In this document: piece by piece, positions 8,227 to 17,290 of the stretch
Position numbering within the stretch: the first letter of the stretch is position 1
Layout of the letters: each line of letters opens with the position of its first letter
Origin: Pontixanthobacter rizhaonensis
GTDB lineage: Bacteria; Pseudomonadota; Alphaproteobacteria; Sphingomonadales; Sphingomonadaceae
Length of the DNA: 64,000 bases
Direction of reading: 5' to 3'
Assembly: GCF_012972675.1 (NCBI RefSeq)
Contig: NZ_JABCRE010000003.1
Span: 372,001-436,000, forward strand
The notes under the pieces: model-generated
The model's input: only the letters and a program-made list of their open reading frames with translations
Told to the model about the DNA's origin: nothing
The model's database searches: none
Made by a program: the position numbers and the translations under genes

Positions 8227-10086
8227 ATGAGCAGCAGACCCCATCCAAATTACCGCCCCGATATTGACGGGCTGCGCGCGCTCGCCGTGCTGCCTGTGCT
8301 GCTTTACCACGCGCATGTCCCCGGATTTAGCGGCGGTTTCATTGGCGTCGATATATTTTTCGTCATCTCCGGCTATCTGATCACCGGGATTATCGCCCGC
8401 GAAATTGATGCGGGTGATTTCTCTATTCTGAAGTTCTACGAACGCCGCGCACGCCGGATATTACCAGCCCTGTTTGCCGTGATTGCCTTTGTATTGATCG
8501 GCGCCAGCTGGCTCTATCTACCCGGCGATTTTGAAGGCGTTCCCCGATCCGCTCTGGCTGCGCTGGGCTTCCTCGCCAATGTCTGGCTGTTTATGGAAGC
8601 CGGGTATTTTCAGGCCGCTGCCGAAACCATGCCGCTGCTGCACACATGGTCTTTGGGCGTGGAAGAACAGTTCTATATTATCTTTCCGGTGATCCTGATC
8701 GTCATCGCAGGGATAGCGCCCCGCTGGCGGCTGCGCGCTGTCATCGCATTGACGATCGGCAGCTTTATTTGGGCGGTGGCGAAGCAAGCTGACACGGACA
8801 GCTTTGCCTTTTATTTGCTCCCCCCGCGCGCATGGGAGCTGTTGATCGGATCGCTGCTGGCATTGGGTGTGGCCCCGGTGATCAAAAACCGCTGGATCAA
8901 CGAAGTGCTATGCGGCGGCGCTCTGATCGCCATCATCGGTGCAACGATATTCTACAGCAAAGACACGATCTTTCCCGGCCTTACCGCCCTGCCCCCCGTG
9001 CTGGGCGCTGCCATTTTGATCCATTGCGCCAGGGGGACCGTGACCGGCCGGTTATTGTCAATGCGCGGACCGGTCGCAATCGGTCTGATCAGCTATTCGC
9101 TTTATCTGTGGCATTGGCCGCTGATTGTATTCACGCAATATGCCCAAGACGCCCCGCTGAGCGGGTGGCAGCCTGCTGCTGTGATCGCCGCATCGCTGGT
9201 TGCAGCATGGGCCAGTTGGCGGTTTATCGAAAGGCCGTTTCGCAACCCGGCCAGTTTCGGCCGAAAACGGGTTTTCCAATGGAGCGCAGCGGGCATGGGC
9301 GCGCTGTCACTGGCGGCAGTGCTCATGATTATGCAAGGGGGTTGGACAAGCCGTTTTCCCGCGGAAACTGTACGCTTTGCAGCAGCCGTCAATGATATTA
9401 GCCCGGTTCGCGATGCGTGCATTACCAACCAGATTGGCGGCGACAGACCGCAATGTACCCTGGGCGCAGATGCCCAGCCCCAGGCCGTGATATGGGGCGA
9501 CAGCCACGGGGTCGAGCTCGCTTGGGAACTGGGGCAGCAATACAGCAAAGACGGGCGCTCCATCGCGCAACGCACCCGCGCCAGCTGCGCGCCTGCTATC
9601 GGATATGATGATGTACGCGATCCGGACTGCCTCACTTTCAACCAAGCGGTATGGGCAGAGCTGGCCGATAGCCCTTCGATACAGACTGTGTATCTTGCCG
9701 CATTCTGGGCGCGCGACAATTACCGCGATGCCGATGCCGGGAAATTGATGGATGACACAATCGGGCAGTTACAATCCTTGGGGAAATCCGTGGTCTTGAT
9801 TGGCCCCGTACCGCCACAAACATCGTCCGTGCCGCGCCGGCTCGCCTTGCACGGCGCAAACGCGCAGACAGCCTCACGGTCTACTTTCAAAGCGCAAACC
9901 GATTGGTTCACACAGCACTTCGCCAAATGGCGCAGCGAAGGTGTGCGAATAATTGAACCAGCCAATATGTTGTTCACCGGAAACAACAGCATCATTGTCG
10001 CAGACGGCCAACCGCTCTATTTCGATTCGCATCATTTGAGCCTGGCCGGCGCGCGGCGCGTATTGGCAGAAGGCACTGCAGACTAA
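8227..10086 (+). CDS. Acyltransferase 3 / SGNH membrane protein (OafA-like)
   Basis: The protein has 619 residues. The N-terminal half is an acyltransferase-3 domain with about ten membrane helices. It begins RPDIDGLRALAVLPVLLYHA, and its catalytic-type histidine lies in that last segment. Further marks are GVDIFFVISGYLI and the LLHTWSLGVEEQFY loop. The C-terminal half (from about residue 380) is a periplasmic SGNH hydrolase-like domain with WGDSHG (nucleophile serine) and a terminal DSHHLSLAG (Asp/His). Proteins of this layout O-acetylate surface polysaccharides. ATG 8227 is preferred for its family-like N-terminus, although ATG 8197 has a richer upstream GGGGGGA. It diverges from the sirtuin with 42 bases between. 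Confidence 0.9.
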   Translation: MSSRPHPNYRPDIDGLRALAVLPVLLYHAHVPGFSGGFIGVDIFFVISGYLITGIIAREIDAGDFSILKFYERRARRILPALFAVIAFVLIGASWLYLPGDFEGVPRSALAALGFLANVWLFMEAGYFQAAAETMPLLHTWSLGVEEQFYIIFPVILIVIAGIAPRWRLRAVIALTIGSFIWAVAKQADTDSFAFYLLPPRAWELLIGSLLALGVAPVIKNRWINEVLCGGALIAIIGATIFYSKDTIFPGLTALPPVLGAAILIHCARGTVTGRLLSMRGPVAIGLISYSLYLWHWPLIVFTQYAQDAPLSGWQPAAVIAASLVAAWASWRFIERPFRNPASFGRKRVFQWSAAGMGALSLAAVLMIMQGGWTSRFPAETVRFAAAVNDISPVRDACITNQIGGDRPQCTLGADAQPQAVIWGDSHGVELAWELGQQYSKDGRSIAQRTRASCAPAIGYDDVRDPDCLTFNQAVWAELADSPSIQTVYLAAFWARDNYRDADAGKLMDDTIGQLQSLGKSVVLIGPVPPQTSSVPRRLALHGANAQTASRSTFKAQTDWFTQHFAKWRSEGVRIIEPANMLFTGNNSIIVADGQPLYFDSHHLSLAGARRVLAEGTAD

Positions 10087-10097
10087 ACGGGGGGCAT

Positions 10098-10826
10098 ATG
10101 GCCCGTATTGGCGTAATTGGCAGCGAAGGCCGCATGGGGCAGGCCCTGATGGCAGCGATCACACAAGCCGGTCATGAATATGTCGGCGGTGTCGACAAAG
10201 GCGGCGATGTTACGGCGCTGGCGGCGCAGTGCGATGCATTGGTGGATTTTTCCGCCCCCGCGGCGCTGGAAGATAATCTTTCCGCAGCCCGAACTGCTGG
10301 CTGCGCTTTGGTGATCGGCACCACCGGTCTGGAGCCAGCACATCACACGCATATCGATTCAGCAGCCCGGCAGATCGCAGTGCTACAAACGGGCAATACC
10401 TCGCTCGGTGTGACATTGCTGGCGCATCTGGTGCAGGAAGCCGCCGCACGGCTTGGCACCGACTGGGATATCGAAATCGTCGAAATGCATCACCGGATGA
10501 AAGTGGATGCGCCATCAGGCACCGCTTTGCTGTTGGGGGAAGCCGCTGCGAAAGGCCGCGGGGTTGATCTGGATCACGTAAAAGACAGCGGGCGCGATGG
10601 CCAAACCGGCGCCCGCGAAACAGGCGCAATCGGATTTGCGGCCCTACGGGGCGGGACTGTCGCTGGCGATCACAGCGTCATTCTGGCAGGTGACGAGGAA
10701 CGGATCACCCTCACCCATAATGCTGAAAACAGGATGATCTTCGCGCGCGGTGCAGTGAAAGCCGTAGAGTGGCTGATTGGTAAGAATGCTGGCCGATACA
10801 CCATGAATGACGTGCTTTCTCTGTGA
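10098..10826 (+). CDS. dapB: DapB, 4-hydroxy-tetrahydrodipicolinate reductase
   Basis: This enzyme reduces hydroxy-tetrahydrodipicolinate with NAD(P)H in the diaminopimelate/lysine pathway. The N-terminal dinucleotide loop reads GVIGSEGRMGQAL. The catalytic block EIVEMHHRMKVDAPSGTALLLGE lies near residue 130, with the His-His and Lys general acid/base residues. HSVILAGDEERITLTH follows. At 242 residues the length is normal. It starts 11 bases after the acyltransferase and is followed 10 bases later by nth, so the three may be co-transcribed. dapE, another step of the same pathway, lies about 0.7 kb downstream on the other strand. Confidence 0.97.
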   Translation: MARIGVIGSEGRMGQALMAAITQAGHEYVGGVDKGGDVTALAAQCDALVDFSAPAALEDNLSAARTAGCALVIGTTGLEPAHHTHIDSAARQIAVLQTGNTSLGVTLLAHLVQEAAARLGTDWDIEIVEMHHRMKVDAPSGTALLLGEAAAKGRGVDLDHVKDSGRDGQTGARETGAIGFAALRGGTVAGDHSVILAGDEERITLTHNAENRMIFARGAVKAVEWLIGKNAGRYTMNDVLSL

Positions 10827-10836
10827 CTGTATCAGC

Positions 10837-11487
10837 ATGACAAAAGACCAAATCTTTGAGTTTTTTCGCCGTCTTGCAGAAGACAATCCAGAACCGGAAA
10901 CAGAGCTGGAATATGGCAATGCCTATCAGCTGGTGGTGGCCGTCGCTTTGTCCGCTCAGGCGACCGATGTCGGCGTGAACAAAGCCACTCGCGCGCTATT
11001 TGTCAAAGTCACCACGCCTGAACAAATGGTGGCGCTGGGCGAAGACGGGCTGAAAGAGCATATCAAAACCATCGGGCTGTTTAATTCCAAAGCCAAGAAT
11101 GTCATTCTACTCTCCCAGCGGTTGATTGATCATTATGGCAGCGAAGTGCCGAATGACCGCGACGCGCTCGTGACTCTGCCCGGTGTGGGCCGCAAGACCG
11201 CCAATGTCGTTCTCAATTGCTGGTTCAAGCAAGAAACATTCGCGGTCGACACCCATATCCTCCGGCTTGGTAATCGCACCGGCCTCGCCAAAGGCAAAAC
11301 ACCCGAAGCGGTTGAGGCCAAGCTGGAAAAGCGTGTGCCCCAGCCTTTCCGGTTGCACGCGCACCATTGGATGATCCTGCATGGCCGCTATATCTGCAAA
11401 GCGCGGACGCCGGAATGCTGGCGCTGCCCGCTGACCGATCTGTGCAGCTTCCGCAAGAAAGTGCTGACCGATCCCAAAGCGGCCTAA
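10837..11487 (+). CDS. nth: Nth, endonuclease III
   Basis: This is a bifunctional DNA glycosylase/AP lyase for oxidised pyrimidines. It contains the helix-hairpin-helix LPGVGRKTANVVLN with the catalytic lysine and the FAVDTHILRLGNRTG segment with the catalytic aspartate. A C-terminal [4Fe-4S] motif with spacing C-x6-C-x2-C-x5-C is also present (CKARTPEC, then WRC, then PLTDLC). I start at ATG 10837 (216 residues), after the dapB stop. A frame reaching 10807 would overlap dapB without family support. The stop overlaps the convergent dapE stop by 4 bases. Confidence 0.96.
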   Translation: MTKDQIFEFFRRLAEDNPEPETELEYGNAYQLVVAVALSAQATDVGVNKATRALFVKVTTPEQMVALGEDGLKEHIKTIGLFNSKAKNVILLSQRLIDHYGSEVPNDRDALVTLPGVGRKTANVVLNCWFKQETFAVDTHILRLGNRTGLAKGKTPEAVEAKLEKRVPQPFRLHAHHWMILHGRYICKARTPECWRCPLTDLCSFRKKVLTDPKAA

Positions 11488-12608
11488 GCAGACAGAACCG
11501 CTTTACCAATCCGCGTATAAATCCGCGCAAGCACATCCAGATCAGCAATCGCAACCGCTTCATCGCGCTTATGCATTGTTGCATTGCACAGACCGAATTC
11601 GATCACCGGACAGACCGCGCGCAGGAACCGTGCGTCAGACGTTCCGCCGGTGGTGGATGGTTCCGGATCGATCCCCGTTTCGGCTTTCACCGCATCTGCA
11701 ATAATCTGCGAAAACTCACCCGGCGGGGTTAGGAACGGTTCGCCCGAAATGATCGGTTTGGCCACCCCGCCATGCTTTTCGGCAATCGCGGCCACCATGT
11801 CGGACAAAGATGTACCGCTATGCGTGTCGTTGAAACGGATCGAAAGCCGCGCGGTGGCTTTGGCCGGGATAACATTATGCGCCGGATTGCCGACTTCCAG
11901 ATCGGTAATTTCCAGATTGGATGGCTGGAACCAATCGGTTCCTTCATCCAGCACCAGAGCATCCAGCTCAGCCAAAATCGCGACCAGTTTAGGCAAAGGA
12001 TTATCTGCCAGATGCGGATAGGCCACATGGCCCTGCGTGCCGTCTACCTCGATCCAGATATTGACCGAGCCGCGCCGCCCGATTTTCATCATATCGCCCA
12101 GCTGGTTGACCGACGTGGGTTCCCCCACCAGACACAGATCAGGCTCCATATTGTGCTCGCGCATGAAATCGATGAGCGCGCGCGTTCCATAGACCGCAGG
12201 GCCTTCTTCATCGCCGGTAATGATAAAGCTCACTGTGCCGGCATCTGCCGGAATATCCGCCATTGCGGCAATCATACAGGCGATCGAGCCCTTCATATCG
12301 ACCGCGCCGCGCCCATACAGCAAATCGCCCCGCCGTTCCGGCGCAAAGGGTGCGCTGGTCCAGCCATCACCCGGCGGCACGACATCCAAATGGCCAGCAA
12401 AGGAAAAGTGCTTCGATCCTGCCGGTCCGCGCCGAATGGCAAACAGATTTTCCACCGGGCCATCGGGCGCTTCACCCTTGATAAAACGATGGACTTCAAA
12501 ACCCATTGGTTTCAGCAGCTCTTCCATCACATCGAATACCAAACCCGTGGCAGGTGTGACGCTGGGTGCCGCAATCAGTTTTTCAGCATAGTCTAAGGCA
12601 GTGGTCAT
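11484..12608 (-). CDS. dapE: DapE, succinyl-diaminopimelate desuccinylase
   Basis: This M20-family dinuclear zinc amidohydrolase forms LL-diaminopimelate and succinate. Metal-ligand motifs appear in order: FAGHLDVVPPGDG (His), GRGAVDMKGSIA (bridging Asp), TGDEEGPAVYGT (catalytic Glu plus Glu ligand), and the late GGTSDARF and CNATMHKRDE segments. Its 374 residues are typical. The start overlaps the stop of the S1/P1 nuclease gene in an ATGA, so it is the last gene of a coupled GST-nuclease-dapE unit, an unexpected partner set for an essential lysine/cell-wall gene. Confidence 0.96.
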   Translation of the reverse strand: MTTALDYAEKLIAAPSVTPATGLVFDVMEELLKPMGFEVHRFIKGEAPDGPVENLFAIRRGPAGSKHFSFAGHLDVVPPGDGWTSAPFAPERRGDLLYGRGAVDMKGSIACMIAAMADIPADAGTVSFIITGDEEGPAVYGTRALIDFMREHNMEPDLCLVGEPTSVNQLGDMMKIGRRGSVNIWIEVDGTQGHVAYPHLADNPLPKLVAILAELDALVLDEGTDWFQPSNLEITDLEVGNPAHNVIPAKATARLSIRFNDTHSGTSLSDMVAAIAEKHGGVAKPIISGEPFLTPPGEFSQIIADAVKAETGIDPEPSTTGGTSDARFLRAVCPVIEFGLCNATMHKRDEAVAIADLDVLARIYTRIGKAVLSA

Positions 12609-13513
12609 CGGCGGCGACGCTCCGGTTCTGGCAAGGCGCCTGGTTCAAAGGCTTGATCGAGCATAGCGGCCATGCGGATACCCGCCTGCCGAATGCGCTT
12701 TTGGGCAATCGGCACAGCGGCCACGATATCTTCCTGGCTCAACGCTGTTTCATCAGGCAAATCCGTGGCGCAGGGGTCGGTATCAAATGCTGTAGCGTAG
12801 ACAAAATCGCGCGCAGTCTGCCAGCTTTCACGGCCCCAATCGGCAGGTTCCCCACCGCCCAGCTCCCCGCGCTCTGCATCGCTGTAACGGCGCGCAATCG
12901 GACGCTGGGTGGATGTGATCGCACGCTCTGCAAGTGCACCGTCCCAAATCCAATGCAAATTCATATTGGGGACGTCGCCGTAAGCCGCTGTGCGGTCATT
13001 CCCGCCGCGATCATCCTTGTCGCCCGAATGCAGCGGCATATGAATATCGCCGACGAAATGGACCATAAATGCCAACGCCTCCAACCGGATCGGACCAGGC
13101 AAACTTTCATCCGCCAGCAGGCGCTGATTACGTTCTATCTGGCCAGTCACGCAATTTCCGCCGCTGCAATTGCGCCACGGCTGATAGTCTTCGCAGATAG
13201 GTGTCGTGCGGTAATGCCATGCAGCGGTATAGCCCCAGCGCCACCGCGTCCGGCGCACACAATCCGCCCATACAGTCGCATCTTGCAGCGTCTTTAAAGC
13301 ACATTCCGGCGTGCCCAGATCTTTCTCATACCGCATCAACCGGTCAATCGCGGCGCGTGTCTCAGGCTTCACATTGGCCAGCGCGATATCGCCCGTTGTC
13401 CGGTGCCCAAAACCGCCCCACGCGGCAGCGCCGCTGGGGGTCAAGCCGGTGACAACCAGCGCGAGGGCAGCCGCCAAATTGCCTATGGCCCGCTTTGTAA
13501 TTGTGGTGGTCAT
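12605..13513 (-). CDS. Secreted S1/P1-type nuclease
   Basis: The product has 302 residues with a signal peptide of about 30 residues ending ...TPSGAAA. The mature chain would begin WGGFGHRTTGDIA, so the N-terminal Trp and the following His supply zinc ligands as in P1 nuclease. Other conserved ligands lie in WADCVR, WHY, MVHFVGDIHMPLH and NLHWIWD. The family hydrolyses single-stranded DNA/RNA and 3'-nucleotides outside the cytoplasm. The ATG overlaps the GST stop (ATGA) and the stop overlaps the dapE start (ATGA). The residues after the last motif are arginine-rich (PERRRR). Confidence 0.9.
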   Translation of the reverse strand: MTTTITKRAIGNLAAALALVVTGLTPSGAAAWGGFGHRTTGDIALANVKPETRAAIDRLMRYEKDLGTPECALKTLQDATVWADCVRRTRWRWGYTAAWHYRTTPICEDYQPWRNCSGGNCVTGQIERNQRLLADESLPGPIRLEALAFMVHFVGDIHMPLHSGDKDDRGGNDRTAAYGDVPNMNLHWIWDGALAERAITSTQRPIARRYSDAERGELGGGEPADWGRESWQTARDFVYATAFDTDPCATDLPDETALSQEDIVAAVPIAQKRIRQAGIRMAAMLDQAFEPGALPEPERRRR

Positions 13514-14178
13514 GCTGCTGGCGGGGCCGTTTCGAATTGTTCCAACACCCATTGTTCGTCTTCTGCGCCGGCAATCCATTGCTGCATCCATTCATGTTCC
13601 CAGACCGCTTGCATATAAGCCTCTGCGAAACCGGGAACACCAATTCCATAAGTCAGAAACCGGCTGACTATCGGCGCGTAGAAGATATCCGCCGCACCAA
13701 AGGTTCCAAACAGATACGGGCCGCCCTGCCCGAAGCGAGCGCGGGCCTCTGCCCATAATTGCAAGATCCGGACAATATCGTTCTTCGCGTCTTCAGAAAT
13801 GGATACGCCTTCAAAGCGCTTACGCACATTCATCGGACATTCGCGGCGCAAAGCGAGATAAGAACTGTGCATTTCGCCAACCATGGCGCGCGCCATACCG
13901 CGGGCCGTCTCATCTTTGGGCCAGAACCGGTCGCGGCCAACCTTGTCGCCCAGATATTCCATGATGGCGCTGGAATCCCATACAACCGTCTCGCCGTCCC
14001 ACAGGATCGGAACCTTGCCTGCGGGCATGATCTCGCCCGACTCTTTCTTGGCTGCGGCCCATTCCTCGCCGCCAATATTGACAGTGATCTCTTCAAAATG
14101 AAGGCCGGATTGCTTCGCCGCCAACCAACCGCGCAGCGACCAGCTGGAGTAATTCTTATTGCCTATAATCAGCTTCAA
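13510..14178 (-). CDS. Glutathione S-transferase family protein
   Basis: The protein has a thioredoxin-fold N-terminal domain (residues 1-80), beginning KLIIGNKNYSSWSLRGWLA and including KVPILWDGETVVWDSSAIMEYL, the glutathione-gamma-glutamyl binding segment. An all-helical C-terminal domain follows. The conserved SSWSLR start resembles bacterial GSTs that use a serine at the active site. No ATG fits this N-terminus. I choose the TTG at 14178, preceded by AAGG, giving 222 residues. In-frame ATGs further upstream (14280, 14367) would add an arginine-rich extension not seen in GSTs. It is the first gene of the GST-S1/P1-dapE unit. Confidence 0.85.
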   Translation of the reverse strand: MKLIIGNKNYSSWSLRGWLAAKQSGLHFEEITVNIGGEEWAAAKKESGEIMPAGKVPILWDGETVVWDSSAIMEYLGDKVGRDRFWPKDETARGMARAMVGEMHSSYLALRRECPMNVRKRFEGVSISEDAKNDIVRILQLWAEARARFGQGGPYLFGTFGAADIFYAPIVSRFLTYGIGVPGFAEAYMQAVWEHEWMQQWIAGAEDEQWVLEQFETAPPAA

Positions 14179-14248
14179 CGTCTGTACCTTATGTCCACCT
14201 GATATACGGCGTACCCGTTCATCCTTTCTGTGTCGAGACTGAACGAAA

Positions 14249-14276
14249 GGGACAGGTGGGACAGAGTACTGGGACA
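14249..14276. repeat. Three GGGACA repeats upstream of the GST operon
   Basis: GGGACA occurs at 14249, 14258 and 14271 in the same orientation, with GTACT between the second and third. The cluster lies about 70-100 bases upstream of the leftward GST start, in a 264-base gap (14179-14442) that otherwise shows no gene. It may be a regulator site; no factor can be named. Confidence 0.35.
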
Positions 14277-14442
14277 CCATTTCCCGAAAAGCAGTGCGCC
14301 GCGACCGTGTCTTGGACTGCTGCCGAAAAGCGCGGGCAACGGACGGCATTTGGTCAGTGTTGTTCATCCATGATTATATGACTGGCGGACGACAAGTAGG
14401 AAAATGGTTTGGCCATCAGCAATTACTGATTAGGATAGCGAT

Positions 14443-14862
14443 ATGACGCTACGCCCGTTCCATCTCGCCTTTCCCGTCAATGACCTCGACGCCGCCCGCA
14501 GCTTTTATGGCGGCACACTAGGCTGCGCAGAGGGGCGATCCAGCGCGCAGTGGATTGATTTCAATTTCTACGGTCATCAAATCGTGACCCATTTGGTAGA
14601 AGGCGCGCGGGAAGATACCGCCAAGAACCCGGTTGACGGCCACGGCGTACCGGTGCCGCATTTCGGCGTGGTTCTGACGATGGAAGCCTGGACCGATCTG
14701 GCCGCCAAGCTGCGCGCCGCGGGAACGCAGTTTGTAATCGAACCCACCGTTCGGTTCAAAGGCAAGCCGGGCGAACAAGCAACAATGTTTTTCCGCGATC
14801 CATCGGGCAATGCGCTGGAGATGAAGGCATTTGCGGATGACGCGGCGCTATTCGCGAGTTAG
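14443..14862 (+). CDS. VOC (glyoxalase/dioxygenase-fold) family protein
   Basis: The 139-residue single-domain protein has the paired beta-alpha-beta-beta-beta modules of the vicinal oxygen chelate fold. It contains [18 protein letters not shown] at the N-terminus, [12 protein letters not shown] in the middle, and [15 protein letters not shown] near the end. The two His and the terminal Glu (residues near 7, 74 and 125) are in the right places to bind a metal. The substrate cannot be deduced; the family includes glyoxalases, dioxygenases and fosfomycin-type resistance enzymes. The acyl-CoA dehydrogenase gene follows 32 bases downstream on the same strand. Confidence 0.85.
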   Translation: MTLRPFHLAFPVNDLDAARSFYGGTLGCAEGRSSAQWIDFNFYGHQIVTHLVEGAREDTAKNPVDGHGVPVPHFGVVLTMEAWTDLAAKLRAAGTQFVIEPTVRFKGKPGEQATMFFRDPSGNALEMKAFADDAALFAS

Positions 14863-14894
14863 TCTGATATCCAACCATTGGATGGACCCGCGAT

Positions 14895-16085
14895 ATGAAC
14901 CTCGATTACGATCCCGAACTCGTTAAATTCCGCGAAGATGTGCGGTCCTATTTTGAACGCGATTATCCCAAGGATATCCTCGATAAAGTCGCGCGCGGGG
15001 CCAGCCTGACCACCCCTGAAGTACGCAAAGCGGAAATGGCACTGGGCGCAAAGGGCTGGCTGGCCAGTGCATGGCCTGCTGAATATGGCGGTCCGGGTTG
15101 GTCGATCGAAGAGCAATATATTTTCGATGATGAGTTAGAGCGCGCGGGCGCACCCACTGTTACGCCAATGGGCGTCGTCTATGTCGGACCAGTGGTGTAT
15201 ACATTCGGCACCGATGAACAAAAGGCACAGTGGCTGCCCGGTATTGCCGACGGTTCGGTTGGCTGGGCACAAGGGTATAGCGAGCCGGGGGCCGGATCAG
15301 ACCTCGCCTCCCTTCAATTTTCCGCTGTGCGTGACGGGGACGAATATATACTCAACGGTACCAAAATCTGGACCTCTGCTGCCAATCATGCGGATTGGAT
15401 TTTCCTGCTCACCCGCACATCGCAGGAAGCGAAAAAGCAGATGGGCATCACGTTCATCTGCGCGCAGCTGGATCAACCCGGCGTCACGGTGAAGCCGATC
15501 ATCTCCATCGACGGGAAATATCATTTAAGTCAGGTGGATTTTGTGGATGTCCGTGTGCCAGTCGCCAACCGCATCGGTGAAGAAGGCAAAGGCTGGACCT
15601 ATTCGCAATATCTGCTGGGGAATGAACGGACATCCTATGCGCGGATTGGCGGCAAACGCAGCCAGCTGGCCAGCATCCGTGCCATCGCCAGCCAAATACC
15701 CACCGGCGGCAATCAGCGGCTGATTGATGACCGCGCATTCGCCGCGCGGCTGAGCGCTGCCGAAATGCGGGTGGATGCGCTGGAGATTACCACTTTGCGC
15801 GTGCTGTGTTCGGTAAAAGATGGCGGATCGCCGGGCAATGAAGCCTCGATCCTAAAAATCATGGCGACCGAGACCGCGCAGGAAATTACCGGGCTGTTTT
15901 GTGTCGCGGCGGGCGAGCACGGAATGCGCAAATTTGCCGATAGCGTCAGCCCGGCATGGACGGGCAAGGCAGCCTTCGCCGCACCGGGCGTAGCGACCTA
16001 TCTGGGCACCCGCGCGCAAAGCATCTACGGCGGAACCAACGAAATTCAGCGGAATATTATCGCGAAGCATGTGCTGGGATTGTGA
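14895..16085 (+). CDS. Acyl-CoA dehydrogenase
   Basis: This 396-residue flavoenzyme of the acyl-CoA dehydrogenase fold introduces an alpha-beta double bond into an acyl-CoA. Motifs include the FAD-contacting WAQGYSEPGAGSDLASLQ (residues 116-133), GTKIWTSAANHADW, the helical-domain segment NERTSYARIGG, and the C-terminal SIYGGTNEIQRNIIAKHVLGL. The specific acyl chain is not evident. It follows a VOC gene by 32 bases, so a shared transcript is possible but no pathway is implied. Confidence 0.93.
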   Translation: MNLDYDPELVKFREDVRSYFERDYPKDILDKVARGASLTTPEVRKAEMALGAKGWLASAWPAEYGGPGWSIEEQYIFDDELERAGAPTVTPMGVVYVGPVVYTFGTDEQKAQWLPGIADGSVGWAQGYSEPGAGSDLASLQFSAVRDGDEYILNGTKIWTSAANHADWIFLLTRTSQEAKKQMGITFICAQLDQPGVTVKPIISIDGKYHLSQVDFVDVRVPVANRIGEEGKGWTYSQYLLGNERTSYARIGGKRSQLASIRAIASQIPTGGNQRLIDDRAFAARLSAAEMRVDALEITTLRVLCSVKDGGSPGNEASILKIMATETAQEITGLFCVAAGEHGMRKFADSVSPAWTGKAAFAAPGVATYLGTRAQSIYGGTNEIQRNIIAKHVLGL

Positions 16086-16117
16086 TTGGGTTGGGAACCG
16101 GGCGCATTTGATGGCCT

Positions 16118-16546
16118 TCAATATCGCGATTTATGGCGAATAGAATTGGCACCTGCCGCATTGTCACCACACGCCCACAGGTCCAAATCGTCATTTGCGA
16201 TGTGATAGTTCGCAAAGGCGACAAAGTAAGACCGGCTATCAAAAGAACCGAAATTGGATTGTCCTTTGATGATTATTCCGCCTGGTAGATCATCCCAGCC
16301 AGCCTCTTGAACCCTAATGTCGATCAGCTCTCGAATTTCTTTTCCGTCACGCATCCCATACCGATACTCTCTTCGCATAGTCGCGATATCTTTGAGGCAG
16401 GTGTCACGTGACAATCGCTCTTCGATTTCCAGAACCAGTTCGAGAGCAGGTCCATCTGCTGTCTCAAGAGTCACATTATTGTTGGGTGCGGGCGAACACG
16501 CTGCGACGAACAGCACGGACGAAAGTGTTAAAGGAAAGAGCCTCAT
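16118..16546 (-). CDS. Unrecognised small lipoprotein
   Basis: The 142-residue product has a lipoprotein signal ending in VAAC at residue 17, followed by a Pro/Asn-rich linker (SPAPNNN). The mature domain has a helical ELVLEIEERLSRDTC segment and two further cysteines that may pair. No family is recognised. It lies 60 bases past the engB stop on the same strand, so it may be read through from the rpmH-engB unit. Confidence 0.65.
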   Translation of the reverse strand: MRLFPLTLSSVLFVAACSPAPNNNVTLETADGPALELVLEIEERLSRDTCLKDIATMRREYRYGMRDGKEIRELIDIRVQEAGWDDLPGGIIIKGQSNFGSFDSRSYFVAFANYHIANDDLDLWACGDNAAGANSIRHKSRY

Positions 16547-16606
16547 GGGACGCGAGATTAACTATCCGTGGCAACTTCCGCAATTGGGTCGTTGGCGGAC
16601 GCCCGC

Positions 16607-17287
16607 CTAAACCCCCGCATCCCCCAGCACGGCGGCGCGCAGTTCCGCGATGCCCATACCTTTTTCGGCGCTGGTGATGTGGAGTTCCGGAAAAGCGGCG
16701 GGGTGCTTGGCCATTTCTTCGGCGGTTTTGGCAGCCACTGCGTCCAATGCGCTGGCTTTGATCTTATCCGCTTTGGTGAGGACCACCCGGTAGCTGACGG
16801 CGGTTTCATCCAGCATCCGCATCATATCGCGGTCCACTTCTTTCAGGCCGTGGCGGCTATCCACCAGCATCAGCGTGCGGTGCAGAACCTGCCGCCCGCG
16901 CAGATAGGTCTTGATCAGCTTCTTCCACTGCTCAACCACTTTGAGCGGGGCTTTGGCATAACCATAGCCGGGCATATCCACCAGCCGGAACACAGTCGGA
17001 TCGCCCACCTCAAAGATGTTCAGTTCCTGCGTCCGGCCGGGCGTGACAGAGGCGCGCGCAATCGCCTTGCGCCCCGTAATGGCATTAAGCAGGCTGGATT
17101 TTCCGACGTTAGACCGCCCGCAAAAGGCTATTTCCGGCACGGTTGGTTCGGGCAAAAATTTCAGTTGCGGCGCGGAGAGCAGAAAATCCACCCGTCCGGA
17201 AAAAAGCTTCGACGCACGGCGTACCAGCTCCTCCCGCTCCGCTTCTTCGTGAGCCTCCAGCTCTTCAAGGCTCAATGCTTTGCTCAC
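16607..17287 (-). CDS. engB: EngB/YihA/YsxC ribosome-biogenesis GTPase
   Basis: This TRAFAC GTPase is needed for late 50S subunit assembly. The G motifs are all visible: G1 GRSNVGKSSLL, G2 TPGRTQ, G3 DMPGYGYAKAP, G4 TKADK and G5 in the ITSAEKG region. The N-terminal 35 residues are charged and helical. It begins with GTG only 3 bases after the yidC stop, so it is translationally linked to yidC. Length (226) is normal for the family with a short N-terminal extension. Confidence 0.95.
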   Translation of the reverse strand: MSKALSLEELEAHEEAEREELVRRASKLFSGRVDFLLSAPQLKFLPEPTVPEIAFCGRSNVGKSSLLNAITGRKAIARASVTPGRTQELNIFEVGDPTVFRLVDMPGYGYAKAPLKVVEQWKKLIKTYLRGRQVLHRTLMLVDSRHGLKEVDRDMMRMLDETAVSYRVVLTKADKIKASALDAVAAKTAEEMAKHPAAFPELHITSAEKGMGIAELRAAVLGDAGV

Positions 17288-17290
17288 CGG

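Noticed and set aside
11772-12596. A 274-codon rightward frame
   Set aside because: Antisense to dapE with the low-complexity composition expected of a shadow frame.
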